DNA of 64,000 bases from assembly GCA_019931245.1 (NCBI GenBank), contig JAINDL010000096.1:1-64000 (forward strand), given 5' to 3'. Each line of letters starts with the position of its first letter. Position 1 is the stretch's first letter. This stretch comes from Bryobacteraceae bacterium CoA2 C42. GTDB lineage: Bacteria; Acidobacteriota; Terriglobia; Bryobacterales; Bryobacteraceae. Shown here piece by piece: positions 30,457 through 39,488 of this stretch. Under the pieces are notes generated by a model, which ran no database searches, was not told where the DNA came from, and saw nothing but the letters and a program-made list of their open reading frames with translations. The position numbers and the translations under genes were made by a program.

Positions 30457-31860
30457 CTAGCGGGATAAGGGCGGCAGCGAGGCTTCGGCCACGCGGCAAA
30501 GCACCGCGCGGAACTTTCCGCTGGGTTCGCGGGGCACCTGCGCCACCGGTTCGAGTTGCACCTGAACGGGCCCGATCAGGCGATGAATCCGGTCGATGAT
30601 CGTCTGCCGCGCCAGGCGGTCGAACCCGTTCGCGGCGACGTACTGAATGCGCACGAGATCGAGCGACTCCTGCACGATCTGCGCTTCGGCCACCGGCAAG
30701 CCGTAGAAGACGGGGTTCAGCCAGAAGACCCGGCGGCCGTCCCGGGCAACGAGCGAATCGTTGGTGCGCCCTTCAATGGCTTCGAGACGCGGCAGGGTGC
30801 GTCCGCAGGCACAGGGTTCCGAAGCGGCGCTGAGGCGCCCCCGGTCGCCGACGGCGTAGCGGATCAGCGGCATGTCCGGATTCAGCAGGCCGGTGCAAAC
30901 AAGGTCACCGGTGGCGCCGGGCGGGGCCGGCTCGCCTTCGGTGAGAACCTCGAGGATGCCGGCGTCGGGCCACAGGTGCATGGCGCCGTGCTCGCACTCC
31001 GATGCGGCCGCCACCGCTTCGGCCATGCCGTACGTGGCGCGGACAGGGCACCGGAAGGCCTCGCCGATGGCGTCGCGCTGCTGCGGAAACAGCGGCTCGG
31101 CGTTGGTGACCACCACGCGGAGCGGCAAGCGGATGCCCCGCGCCAAAATATAGCGGGCGAGGAGGTGCAGCGCGGCGCTGTAGCCAACCAGGTACTCGAT
31201 ACGGTGGCGGCGCAGGGCGTGGACGTAGTCGGGAATGAACTCTTCCTTGAGATGAAAGGTGGAGAGGTAGAGCTGTCCGAGAGCGGCGTTCCAGACCCAG
31301 TAGGGCGGCCGGCGCTGCGCGAGCGGGGTGACGGTCTGGCCGCCCAGAATCCCCCAGCGGGAGAAGCGCGAGACGCCGTACCAGGCTCGCGTCCGCGCTT
31401 CGAACAGACCGTACCAGCCGCGCACGGCCCCGCGCCGCTGCCAGATGGTCAACGGGGTGCCGGTGGTGCCGCTGGTGCGGTCGGCGAACATCCGCGAGCG
31501 GTCGCAATCGTCGGCCACCAGCGCCGGGCCAGCCTCGCGCACGGCCTGCTTGGACAAGACCGGCCAGTTGGCCAGCACCTCGCAGGAAGCCTTGTCGCCC
31601 CGCAGACGCCGGGCGCGCCACTGTTGGCGATAGAAGGGCACCTGCGTGGCGGCGCGGTGCAGTTGACGGGCCAGTTGCTCGTCCTGCCAGATCCGCCACT
31701 GTTCGGGCGTCCAGTGCTCCCGGGCCAAGGCTTCGGCCACCAGGCGCGGCGTCTCCGGACCGTAGCGCCAGGAGCGCAGATAGTAGCCCCGCAGCGTGGC
31801 CGGCACCGTCCGCAGCGCGGGCGGCAGTTTGGCGTAGATCTCGTGAAAGATGGGATTCAT
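30457..31860 (-). CDS. CapK/phenylacetate-CoA-ligase-like adenylate-forming protein
   Basis: A 467-residue protein related to PaaK and to capsule protein CapK. The AMP/phosphate loop RTSGTTGTPL is at about 128-137 and YGMAEAVAA is the adenylate-site motif; VCTGLLNPDMPLIRYAVGDRG is shortened here to its core NPDMPLIRYAVGD. The family activates carboxylic acids with ATP. In capsule loci such proteins are thought to activate an acid that decorates the glycan, but no substrate is established. It starts with an ATGA overlap with the glycosyltransferase upstream. It could work with the acyl cassette at 49.5-53.2 kb. Confidence 0.75.
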   Translation of the reverse strand: MNPIFHEIYAKLPPALRTVPATLRGYYLRSWRYGPETPRLVAEALAREHWTPEQWRIWQDEQLARQLHRAATQVPFYRQQWRARRLRGDKASCEVLANWPVLSKQAVREAGPALVADDCDRSRMFADRTSGTTGTPLTIWQRRGAVRGWYGLFEARTRAWYGVSRFSRWGILGGQTVTPLAQRRPPYWVWNAALGQLYLSTFHLKEEFIPDYVHALRRHRIEYLVGYSAALHLLARYILARGIRLPLRVVVTNAEPLFPQQRDAIGEAFRCPVRATYGMAEAVAAASECEHGAMHLWPDAGILEVLTEGEPAPPGATGDLVCTGLLNPDMPLIRYAVGDRGRLSAASEPCACGRTLPRLEAIEGRTNDSLVARDGRRVFWLNPVFYGLPVAEAQIVQESLDLVRIQYVAANGFDRLARQTIIDRIHRLIGPVQVQLEPVAQVPREPSGKFRAVLCRVAEASLPPLSR

Positions 31861-32912
31861 AGGGATGGTCTCCGCCGCAGACCGTGCAAAAGCTGCTGCC
31901 ATTGCGGCAGCACACGGGACCAGCCGCAGGCGGCAGCGAGGTCGCGGCCGGCGGCCGACAGGCCAGCCGCCAGCGCCGGGTTGCGCAGCAGCGCCCGAAT
32001 GGCCGCCGCCATCGCGCCGGCGTTATCCGGCGCCGTGAGCAGCCCCGTGCGCCCCGGCGTGAGCAGATAGGGAATGCCGCCAACGTTCGTGCTCACCACC
32101 GGCAAACCGCACGCCATGGCTTCGAGCACGCTGACCGGGGTGTTGTCGATCCGCGCCGTATTGAGAAAGATGTCGCCGCGTTGGAGCTGCGCGGGAACCT
32201 GGGCCTTGGCTACCCCGCCCGGCAGGTGCAGTCGATGCGCCACGCCCAGCCGGGCGGCCAGTTGCCGCGTCGCCGCGAAGCTGCCATCGCCCTTGTCCCG
32301 GCCGATCATCGTCAACTCGACGCCGGGGAACTCGGCCGCCAGCAGCGCCAGGACGCGCGGCGCGAGCGTGGGGTTGTAGATCTCATGAAACGCCCGCAGC
32401 CAGACCAGCCGCGGCGACACGCGCGGCCGGAAAAGATAGGGATAGGCCGCCAGGTCGATGGCGTTCGGGATCATGACGATATCGCCGCGGTAGGGGAGCA
32501 TCTGCTCCCGCAGGTAGCCCGAGGGGGCAGTGACCGACGCCGCCGCCCCCAGCAGACGGCGCACGCGCCGGGGCCACCGCCGCGCAAAGGCCGGCAGGTT
32601 GCCCCCGTGCAGCGTCAGCACAAAGGGCTTGCCCGCCCGCGCCAGCACCTCGCACACAGCCTCTGCCCAGAGAAACGCCGAGCCGCTGTAGAGATCGACG
32701 GCGGCCACGCCATACCCGTCCCGCTGGCGCCATGCGGTGGCGACCATCTCGCACAGCCGGAGCGGCCGGGAGATCCGCGCCGAGGTGCGCCGCACCTGCC
32801 ATCCCTCCGCGGCCAGATGATCGGCGAGGTCCTCGCACACGCATCGCGCGCCCCCGGGCGCCGACAGAAAATTGCCGACGAGCAGCACGGAACCCGCGTT
32901 CCGATCGGCCAT
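31857..32912 (-). CDS. Glycosyltransferase family 4 (GT-B)
   Basis: A 351-residue protein beginning LLVGNFLSAPGGARCVCEDL, the glycine-rich acceptor-side loop of GT4 enzymes. The C-terminal Rossmann domain has LPGGVAKAQVPAQL and the donor-binding EX7E-type segment NTPVSVLEAMACGLPVVSTN. It should transfer an NDP-activated sugar to the growing chain in the cytoplasm. Its ATG shares one base with the stop of the deacetylase upstream (TGATG), and its stop overlaps the next gene by ATGA. Confidence 0.85.
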   Translation of the reverse strand: MADRNAGSVLLVGNFLSAPGGARCVCEDLADHLAAEGWQVRRTSARISRPLRLCEMVATAWRQRDGYGVAAVDLYSGSAFLWAEAVCEVLARAGKPFVLTLHGGNLPAFARRWPRRVRRLLGAAASVTAPSGYLREQMLPYRGDIVMIPNAIDLAAYPYLFRPRVSPRLVWLRAFHEIYNPTLAPRVLALLAAEFPGVELTMIGRDKGDGSFAATRQLAARLGVAHRLHLPGGVAKAQVPAQLQRGDIFLNTARIDNTPVSVLEAMACGLPVVSTNVGGIPYLLTPGRTGLLTAPDNAGAMAAAIRALLRNPALAAGLSAAGRDLAAACGWSRVLPQWQQLLHGLRRRPSL

Positions 32913-33772
32913 CACACCTCCGCCCCGCCACGGTGCAGTTCGCGCGGCAGCATCACAGTGAGTTCTCCTTGTTCCACCATCTCCCGCACCTCTGCCAACA
33001 AGTCCGCCAGACTGGCAAACGACTGCGGGCCCGCGGTCGATAGCGAGTGCGGGTGCCCGTACACCACGGCGTATCCCCCATCGCGCGCGCATCGGCGCAC
33101 CATGTGGCGCGCCGGTTCCGCGAAGCCGCAGCCGGCGTTCAGGCGCAGGCACGAGACGCCTTCGACCTGCTTCAGTTTGCCTGGCGCATCACAGGGCCGC
33201 CGCAGGAGCCGTTCGAGCAAACGCTGCGGCAGCGGGCGGTAAGCCGCCCGGCAGAAGTGATACCCGGTGGCGCGCAAGGCGCGGCACAACTGCGGAAAGT
33301 CGAGGTGACCCGGGCCGGCCTCGGCCCGTTCCGACCGGCTGAAGGAGAGCGCGGCGGGGTAATGAAAGGGTTGATTGTAGGGCGGCACAAAGCTCTCCAC
33401 CGGCGCGGCAATGCAGTCTTCGAGCAGTTCCCGGCCGCGCCGCAGATTGTCCCGCAGCCGGCCCGGCGACAAGCCCGGCAGCCAGTCGTGATGCAGCGAG
33501 TGGCACCCGACTTCATGGCCCGCCTCGTGCATGACGCGAATCTGCCCGGGGTCGTGATAGGGGCGCGAACCAGCCTTGGCCGCCGCGGCCACCACCGCAA
33601 AGCAGCAGTGGATCTGATAGCGCTCCAGCATAACGAGCAGCCGCTCGGTGTTGGTGAACTCCTCCGGCCCCCAATCCTTGGGCCCCCCTCCGCTGCGGGA
33701 GCGGTCAGCGCCCCACTGCGTGTCATAGTCCCAGAACAGCAGGAGACGGCCGGGGTGGGGCCGCCCGCTCAT
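32912..33772 (-). CDS. Polysaccharide deacetylase (NodB-type)
   Basis: A 286-residue NodB-fold enzyme without signal peptide. The metal and catalytic positions are visible: D15-Y-D17 (FWDYD), and H91/H95 in HSLHHDW. VPPYNQPFHYP matches motif 3. Lack of a signal suggests it acts on a cytoplasmic or lipid-linked sugar. It starts with an ATGA overlap with the methyltransferase upstream. Confidence 0.8.
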   Translation of the reverse strand: MSGRPHPGRLLLFWDYDTQWGADRSRSGGGPKDWGPEEFTNTERLLVMLERYQIHCCFAVVAAAAKAGSRPYHDPGQIRVMHEAGHEVGCHSLHHDWLPGLSPGRLRDNLRRGRELLEDCIAAPVESFVPPYNQPFHYPAALSFSRSERAEAGPGHLDFPQLCRALRATGYHFCRAAYRPLPQRLLERLLRRPCDAPGKLKQVEGVSCLRLNAGCGFAEPARHMVRRCARDGGYAVVYGHPHSLSTAGPQSFASLADLLAEVREMVEQGELTVMLPRELHRGGAEV

Positions 33773-34614
33773 GCCCCGCTCCGGCGCGCCACCAGGAGCC
33801 AGGCCGACGATGGCTCATCAACCCGCGGCCCGAGCAGACCCACCGACCCGAACGCCCGCACCGCCGGATAGGCCAGCGCGCGCAGCAGCGGGCTGCCGTC
33901 GGTGGCAATCGCGAGCTGTTTGGCCATGGTCGCCGTGCGGCCGATGACGGGAAACAGACCGTAAGCCCCCGGCAGGGCGGTCTCCAGACCATGTCCCCGG
34001 CACAGTTCCAGCAGTTGGAGCCGCGCGAATCCCCAATCGTTGGTGAGCGGCGGCAGCCAGTCCATCGTGGGGATAGCTTCCGGCTCCCGCGGACCGTAGA
34101 GCAAGAGCGTGCCGCCGGGCGCCAGCCAATCGGCAAAGCGGCTGAACAGCTGCTGGCTCTTTCCGGCCCGAGCCAGGTAGTGGGCCGAAGCGATCGACAG
34201 GAGCACATCGACGCGCTCGGGCGGCGCGTAGTCGAGGAAATCGGCCACTTCAAAGTTCACGTTGTCAAAGCCCAGGCGGCGGGCGCGAACCAGCGCTTCG
34301 GCAACGGAGTGCTGATCCTGATCGATGCCGGTTACCTTCCATTGGGGGCGGCGCGCCGCCAGTTCGAAGGCCCACCGGCCCGTTCCGCATCCGGCGTCCA
34401 GCAGACGCAAGCCGCGCCGCGGAAGTCCGCCCAGCAGCGGCCGCAGCAGCGTCCACTTCTGCCGGGTATGAATATCGAAGAAGCCAAACGAAGCCTGCAG
34501 CCACCCCGGCGGGCCGGGGTGCAGGGCGGCCTCCGTCTGCCCGAGGACCCGGGGCAGGTCGGTGTGGCTCGCGGCATCCAGCCGAAAGGGAACCGCCTTG
34601 AGTTTGGAGATCAT
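33769..34614 (-). CDS. Class I SAM-dependent methyltransferase
   Basis: A 281-residue protein with the SAM-binding motif LRLLDAGCGTGRWAFELA, the acidic ribose contact GIDQD and the post-II segment VDVLLSIASAHYL. It probably methylates a sugar hydroxyl or a carboxyl group of the polysaccharide or a lipid-linked precursor. Start and stop both overlap neighbours by ATGA. A longer upstream reading exists but would run into the O-antigen ligase gene. Confidence 0.8.
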   Translation of the reverse strand: MISKLKAVPFRLDAASHTDLPRVLGQTEAALHPGPPGWLQASFGFFDIHTRQKWTLLRPLLGGLPRRGLRLLDAGCGTGRWAFELAARRPQWKVTGIDQDQHSVAEALVRARRLGFDNVNFEVADFLDYAPPERVDVLLSIASAHYLARAGKSQQLFSRFADWLAPGGTLLLYGPREPEAIPTMDWLPPLTNDWGFARLQLLELCRGHGLETALPGAYGLFPVIGRTATMAKQLAIATDGSPLLRALAYPAVRAFGSVGLLGPRVDEPSSAWLLVARRSGA

Positions 34615-35996
34615 GCCGCCTCCTTGAGAAAGAACCTGCGGCCCGGCGTCCGGGCCTTCCACTGCAGGGCGCCCAAACCCAACAGCAGCGCGGGAGCCAC
34701 CAGCCGCATCCCGTTCACTGCCATGTAGACCAGACTCCACGTCACCATCACCGCCACGAACGCCCGGCGCCCGCCCGCTTCCGCCGTCCGCAGCATCCGC
34801 AGCCCCATGGCGAGCAGCAGCCCCATCGCCACCAGGCCAAACAGGCCATGGTCCGATAACAGCCGGCTGAACTCGGTATGCGCAATGCTGCTCGAATGAG
34901 TCCGCGCCGCACGCTCGGACTTGGCCACCCCGGGCCCGCTGCCGCCCACCGGATTCTCGAGCCAAATGGCCAAGTCCGCAAGCACCAGATCATCGCGGTG
35001 GCTGAGATTCCGGCTCTCAAACCGCCGACTCAGCGCCCCGCCCGTGAACGAATCGAGCGCCGGCGAAACCACCCCGGCCACCAGGCCGTAGCCGGCCGCC
35101 GCGCACAGTACCACCCGCAGCACCACCTGCGGGTCCCGCCGCAGGAACAACACCCCCACCAGCCCCGCCAGCAGCGTCAACATCAGCCCGCTGCGCGAAA
35201 ACGTCATGGCGCTCTGCACCCCACACAGCACCACCAGCGACACCAGAAACAGCCGCCCGCCCAGCGCCAGTTCCGGCACCAGGGCCAGAAACAGGACGCT
35301 GAACAGCACGCCCAGCCCGAGGCTCGATGCCACCTGATTGGGCCCGAAGCCGCCGCTGCTGGCAAAGTTGGAGTTCGTGCCGAAGACAATCGGACCCGAC
35401 AGGTAGGTGGCCGTCACCGTGATCGTCACCACGCTCACGAGCGGCGCCACATAGGCCAGCAGCACCTGCGCGCACTCCGGCCGCGAAAGCCGGCAGTTGG
35501 CGAAAAACCAGACGCTCACGGCCAGCGCCAGCGGCCCGGAGAGGTTGAAGCTGATCTGCCGGCGGGCCTCTTCGGCCTCGAGCGACAGCAGCGTCAGTAG
35601 ACACGAAGGCAGCAGCACGACGAAATAAGCCAGCGGCAGCGGCGGCACCCGCCACGCCGGGCTCCGCGCGATCGTGGCGGCAAAGATCAGGACCAGCGCA
35701 TACTTGCCGAACTCCCAGAACAGGCTCGCGCCCGTCATCCGCCACAACACCTCGGCGCCGGCGATGTAGGCCGCCGCCTGGGCGGCGCGGTCCACCCGCC
35801 CGCTTACGGCGGAGTATAGTCCAAACAGCAGCGCCGCGAGCCCGTGCAGGACGCCGGCTGCCGGCTGCGTCTGCAGCAGCAGCGCCAAGGGAACGTGCAG
35901 CCCGCAGGCGGCGATCCAAAAGCGCAGGCTGAGCGCCTGGCCTTCCTCGGTGCCCGCCAGTTCCGGAACCTGAATCCAAACAGGGCCTGTGCTCAT
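34611..35996 (-). CDS. O-antigen ligase/polymerase (Wzy/WaaL-like) membrane protein
   Basis: A 461-residue protein with about eleven membrane segments. A large loop near residues 320-370 contains NPVGGSGPGVAKSER and THSSSIAHTEFSRLLSDHGL, the H-N/G pattern typical of the Wzy_C ligase domain. SGGFGPNQVASSLGLG is another family hallmark. It joins or ligates polysaccharide repeat units at the periplasmic face. Its presence next to an ABC-type exporter is unusual because Wzy polymerisation normally goes with a Wzx flippase, so a ligase role is also plausible. Confidence 0.8.
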   Translation of the reverse strand: MSTGPVWIQVPELAGTEEGQALSLRFWIAACGLHVPLALLLQTQPAAGVLHGLAALLFGLYSAVSGRVDRAAQAAAYIAGAEVLWRMTGASLFWEFGKYALVLIFAATIARSPAWRVPPLPLAYFVVLLPSCLLTLLSLEAEEARRQISFNLSGPLALAVSVWFFANCRLSRPECAQVLLAYVAPLVSVVTITVTATYLSGPIVFGTNSNFASSGGFGPNQVASSLGLGVLFSVLFLALVPELALGGRLFLVSLVVLCGVQSAMTFSRSGLMLTLLAGLVGVLFLRRDPQVVLRVVLCAAAGYGLVAGVVSPALDSFTGGALSRRFESRNLSHRDDLVLADLAIWLENPVGGSGPGVAKSERAARTHSSSIAHTEFSRLLSDHGLFGLVAMGLLLAMGLRMLRTAEAGGRRAFVAVMVTWSLVYMAVNGMRLVAPALLLGLGALQWKARTPGRRFFLKEAA

Positions 35997-37090
35997 TTCA
36001 ACGCCATCCCGTAAAGGTTGCCCAGCGCACGCGGCAGACTCGCGCAGGAGTACTGCCGCACCGCCCGGTCGCGCCCCCGTCCTCCCATCCGCCGCCGCAA
36101 ACCCTCATCCTGAACCAGCGCTTCGAGCGCGACGGCCAGGCCCACCTCATCGTCCGGCGACGCCAGCAGGCCCGTAACGCCGTGGTCCACCAGTTCCGCG
36201 ACCCCGCCCGTCCGCGTTCCCACCACGGGCAAACCGCTCGCCATCGCCTCCAAAACCACATTGGGGCTGCCCTCGGAGTCTGACGTCAGCAGAAGCAGAT
36301 CGGCGCCCCGATAGAGCTCCGCCATATCGGCCTGCGCACCCGCAAAGCAAACCGTACTCCGCAGGCCGCACTCCTCGCTCTGCTGCTCGAGCACCGCCCG
36401 CAATGGCCCATCGCCCGCCACCGTGACGCGGATCCTGCCGCGCACCGCCGGCGGAAGTGCCGCTACCACGCGCAGCAGCCGGTCGAAGCGCTTCTCCGCA
36501 CTCAAGCGCCCCACGGCCAGGAGACGGATAAGCCCGGCATGGTCCACGGCCCGGTCTACGGGCGAGAACTGATGGGTATCAACTACGTTCGGCAGGTGGA
36601 ACAGGCGGTTCGGGCGCACCCCGAAAGCAATCGCGCTTTCGAGTGCGGCGCGGGAGTTGACCGCAATCGAACGCAGGTGCCGCAGGCTCCACAGCCGCAA
36701 CGTGGCGAAGCGTCCGGATACGGTCTGCCGCGTGTCCGAACGGATGGCGCCCACTTCGCGCACCCCCGCCGCGCGGGACGCCGCGGCGACATAGACGTTG
36801 GTGAAGCAGTGGCAGCTCTGCAGAATCTGCGGCCGCAGGCGGCCGAGTTCCGCGATCACGCGCCGCAGGCGCAGCAGCGGCAAAGCGGATTCCCCCACCC
36901 AGATCACCGGAATGCCCAGTTCCAGAATCGGGTCCTCCCAATGCTCGCCCCGCGTCAGCGACAGCACCGTGAGCTGCGTCCCCTGCGGCCGCAGTGCCGT
37001 CAGCATATGGATCAGCTGTCGCTCCGCGCCGCCCTGCCCCAGCGTGCCCGCCAGGAACGCCACGCGCAGACCATCGAGATTAGCGGGCAT
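35993..37090 (-). CDS. Glycosyltransferase family 4 (GT-B)
   Basis: A 365-residue GT4 protein. The N-terminal VAFLAGTLGQGGAERQLIHM has the characteristic GGAER acceptor loop. The C-terminal half has LLAVGRLSAEKRFDRLL and GSPNVVLEAMASGLPVVGTR with the donor-binding glutamates. It should extend the lipid-linked glycan in the cytoplasm. The ATG at 37090 overlaps the preceding gene by 11 bp. Confidence 0.87.
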   Translation of the reverse strand: MPANLDGLRVAFLAGTLGQGGAERQLIHMLTALRPQGTQLTVLSLTRGEHWEDPILELGIPVIWVGESALPLLRLRRVIAELGRLRPQILQSCHCFTNVYVAAASRAAGVREVGAIRSDTRQTVSGRFATLRLWSLRHLRSIAVNSRAALESAIAFGVRPNRLFHLPNVVDTHQFSPVDRAVDHAGLIRLLAVGRLSAEKRFDRLLRVVAALPPAVRGRIRVTVAGDGPLRAVLEQQSEECGLRSTVCFAGAQADMAELYRGADLLLLTSDSEGSPNVVLEAMASGLPVVGTRTGGVAELVDHGVTGLLASPDDEVGLAVALEALVQDEGLRRRMGGRGRDRAVRQYSCASLPRALGNLYGMALK

Positions 37091-38243
37091 TGTACGACCC
37101 TCCCCACGCCGCCCCGAGCAGTTCGCCCACCGAGTCCTGCCACGCTTCGAGCGAGTAGCGCGCCGTCGCCCGGGTGGCCGCCGCCGCCATCCGCGCGTAG
37201 ACGGCTTCTTCGGCAACGCACCGCGCAATCGCCGCGGCGAGCGGCGCGGGTGAGGGATCCGGCAGGACGATGCCCGACACGCCGTCAGCTACCAGCAGCG
37301 GCAGCACCGAGACCGGGGTCGTGATCACCGGCAGCCCGCACGCCAGCGCCTCGACGACGGCCTTCGGGAAGCCTTCGGTGGCCGTGGGATAGCAGAACAG
37401 GGTCGCCTGCCGCAGCAGCGGCAGCACCGCGCTCTGCGGTACCTGCCCGTGAAAGCGCACGCGGTCGGCCACCCCTAGCTCCCTTGCCGTCTGCCGCAGG
37501 AGGGGCAGCGACGATCCGTCGCCGATGATGTCGAGGCTGACCGCGGGAAAGCGCGGGATCAACAGAGGCAAGGCTTGAATCACCAGTTCCGTGCGTTTGT
37601 AGGGCTCCTGGCGGCACGCGTTGATAAGACGGAGAGGAGCACTGCGGGGCGGCCCCGTGGGAGCGCAGCGCTGTAGATCCGACCGCCAGAGCGAAGTGGA
37701 GAAGATCCAGCGGACATCGGGATAGCCGGGCGATGGCGCTCGGCTATCCCCACCCGTGGCCAGCATTACGTTCCGGCCGCCCGCGGCCCGCTCCATCAGC
37801 CATCGCGTCAGGGCTTGAAAGGGAGACTTCATATCGTGCCAATCGCCGCAGTAGCGCGCCAGCAGGGGCTTCCGGCGCGCGAGACCCATCAGCAGGCCCA
37901 CCAACCCGATGTCCCCGGGGATCAGGGCATAGATGGCATCGGCCTCCCCCGCCTCCCGCCACAGCGTCGCGGCGTTCCGGCCAAGCCACTCCAGCATGCC
38001 CCACTTCCGGCGCCATCCTTTTCCCGCCGGCTCCGTCAACGGGACCACATTCAATCCCCGGCCCTGCACCGGAGTGCCTTGCTTGCCGGGAGGCCTCGCG
38101 CTCACCGGCACCGCCACGCGGGTGCCCGCGAACAGCCCGGCCACGGCCTCGATCTGGGCCGGGAATCCGCCATCGGTGCTGTAGCCGGACGGCGAGTCCG
38201 CCGCGGCCCAGCATAGCTTGTGCGTGATCACGAGAAGTTGCAT
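37080..38243 (-). CDS. Glycosyltransferase family 4 (GT-B)
   Basis: A 387-residue GT4 protein starting MQLLVITHKLCWAAADSPSG, with a glycine/serine-rich acceptor region. ACRQEPYKRTELVIQALPLL and TEGFPKAVVEALACGLPVIT carry the donor-site Lys/Arg and glutamate pattern. It lies in a run of three consecutive GT4 genes that overlap by 11 to 16 bp, so they probably add successive sugars of one repeat unit. Confidence 0.85.
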   Translation of the reverse strand: MQLLVITHKLCWAAADSPSGYSTDGGFPAQIEAVAGLFAGTRVAVPVSARPPGKQGTPVQGRGLNVVPLTEPAGKGWRRKWGMLEWLGRNAATLWREAGEADAIYALIPGDIGLVGLLMGLARRKPLLARYCGDWHDMKSPFQALTRWLMERAAGGRNVMLATGGDSRAPSPGYPDVRWIFSTSLWRSDLQRCAPTGPPRSAPLRLINACRQEPYKRTELVIQALPLLIPRFPAVSLDIIGDGSSLPLLRQTARELGVADRVRFHGQVPQSAVLPLLRQATLFCYPTATEGFPKAVVEALACGLPVITTPVSVLPLLVADGVSGIVLPDPSPAPLAAAIARCVAEEAVYARMAAAATRATARYSLEAWQDSVGELLGAAWGGSYNAR

Positions 38244-39487
38244 GCGCGCTCCGTATCGCGGCTTGGGTGGGCCGACACCCACTGGCTCAGTTCGCGGCTC
38301 AGGGCGCCGTAGGTGGCCTCGAAGCCATATCGCGCCGCCACCAGCGCCCGCGCCCGCTCGCTCTGTTGCGCGGCAAACGGGCGATCCGTCAACAGACGCA
38401 GCGCATGCAGCGCCAGCGCCGTATCATCGTCCCCCAACAGAATGCCCTGCTCGTGCGCCATCTCCATGCCATCTACCGCGTCCGGATTCGCCACCACCGG
38501 CACGCCCACCGCCATCACTTCGACGAGGCGGCTGCGGAACCCGTACGTCCCCTTCCACGGACACAGCACCAGCTGCATCGACCCCAGCAGCGGCTGGACC
38601 TCGTCGACAAACCCCGTCACCCGGATGCGCGCATCCGTTTCAAGCGCCCGCAGCGCCGCCGGGGGTTGGCTGCCCACCAGCCATAGTTCGGCGTGCGGCA
38701 GACGGCGCCACACCATCGGCATAATCTGCCGCGCGCACCGCAGCGCGCTCGCCGTGTTGTGCGCACTGCCAAAGCCACCGTAGCAGCAGATCCGCAAGCC
38801 TTCCGGACGCCAGCGATAGCACCACCGGTTCACCACGTCCACCCCCATCGGCGTGTAGAAATGGCGCACCCGCGGCGCCGCGCGCCGCATCGCCAGGTGC
38901 TCCTCCCGGTTGATCGCAATCAACCCGTCGAACTGCCGCCACGCCTCCTCCTCCGCCTCGCGGTACAGCGCCACCGCGCGCCGCTTCCACCACGCCGGGA
39001 TCCACCGCCGCCGGTCCAGGTCGGCCCGGTAGGCCTGCCAGAGCACGTTGTGGGTATCGAGCACGACGGGAATCCCCCGGTCGCGAAAATACTGCATCGA
39101 AGCGGCCGCATGCCAGTACTCGAGCAGGACACAATCGAACTCGCGCTCCCCCAGCAACTCCTCCCAACGCCCGGCCGGGAAGGCCACGCGCTCGAGGAAA
39201 TAGTTGGAGGCGCGCAGTCCGGTCCAGATGCAGTAAAAGGCCGTCGCCAATCTCCGCCACCACCCGGACAGTCCCGCCGCGCCTTCCGCGTAGGAGGCCA
39301 CAATCGCCTCATCGCACCACGCCGCCAAGGCCTCCCGCGTCGGCCGGACCTCGTCCGGCGCCACCGTCGTCAGGAAGGTTACGTGGAACGCTTCCCGTAA
39401 GCCCTGCAGCGTCAACCCCACGCGCTGCCGCTGGCCGGCCGAGGCCGGGTAAGGCAGCACATGCGAAACCACCAGGATCCGCCGCAT
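38228..39487 (-). CDS. Glycosyltransferase family 4 (GT-B)
   Basis: A 419-residue GT-B protein, first in transcription of the three GT4 genes. It starts MRRILVVSHVLPYPASAGQR, then has NVLWQAYRADLDRRR in the acceptor domain. CYGGFGSAHNTASALR and KGTYGFRSRLVEVMAVGVPV give the donor domain, with SRLVE replacing the usual S-x-x-E segment. It begins 1 bp after the methyltransferase stop. Confidence 0.83.
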   Translation of the reverse strand: MRRILVVSHVLPYPASAGQRQRVGLTLQGLREAFHVTFLTTVAPDEVRPTREALAAWCDEAIVASYAEGAAGLSGWWRRLATAFYCIWTGLRASNYFLERVAFPAGRWEELLGEREFDCVLLEYWHAAASMQYFRDRGIPVVLDTHNVLWQAYRADLDRRRWIPAWWKRRAVALYREAEEEAWRQFDGLIAINREEHLAMRRAAPRVRHFYTPMGVDVVNRWCYRWRPEGLRICCYGGFGSAHNTASALRCARQIMPMVWRRLPHAELWLVGSQPPAALRALETDARIRVTGFVDEVQPLLGSMQLVLCPWKGTYGFRSRLVEVMAVGVPVVANPDAVDGMEMAHEQGILLGDDDTALALHALRLLTDRPFAAQQSERARALVAARYGFEATYGALSRELSQWVSAHPSRDTERACNFS

Positions 39488-39488
39488 A

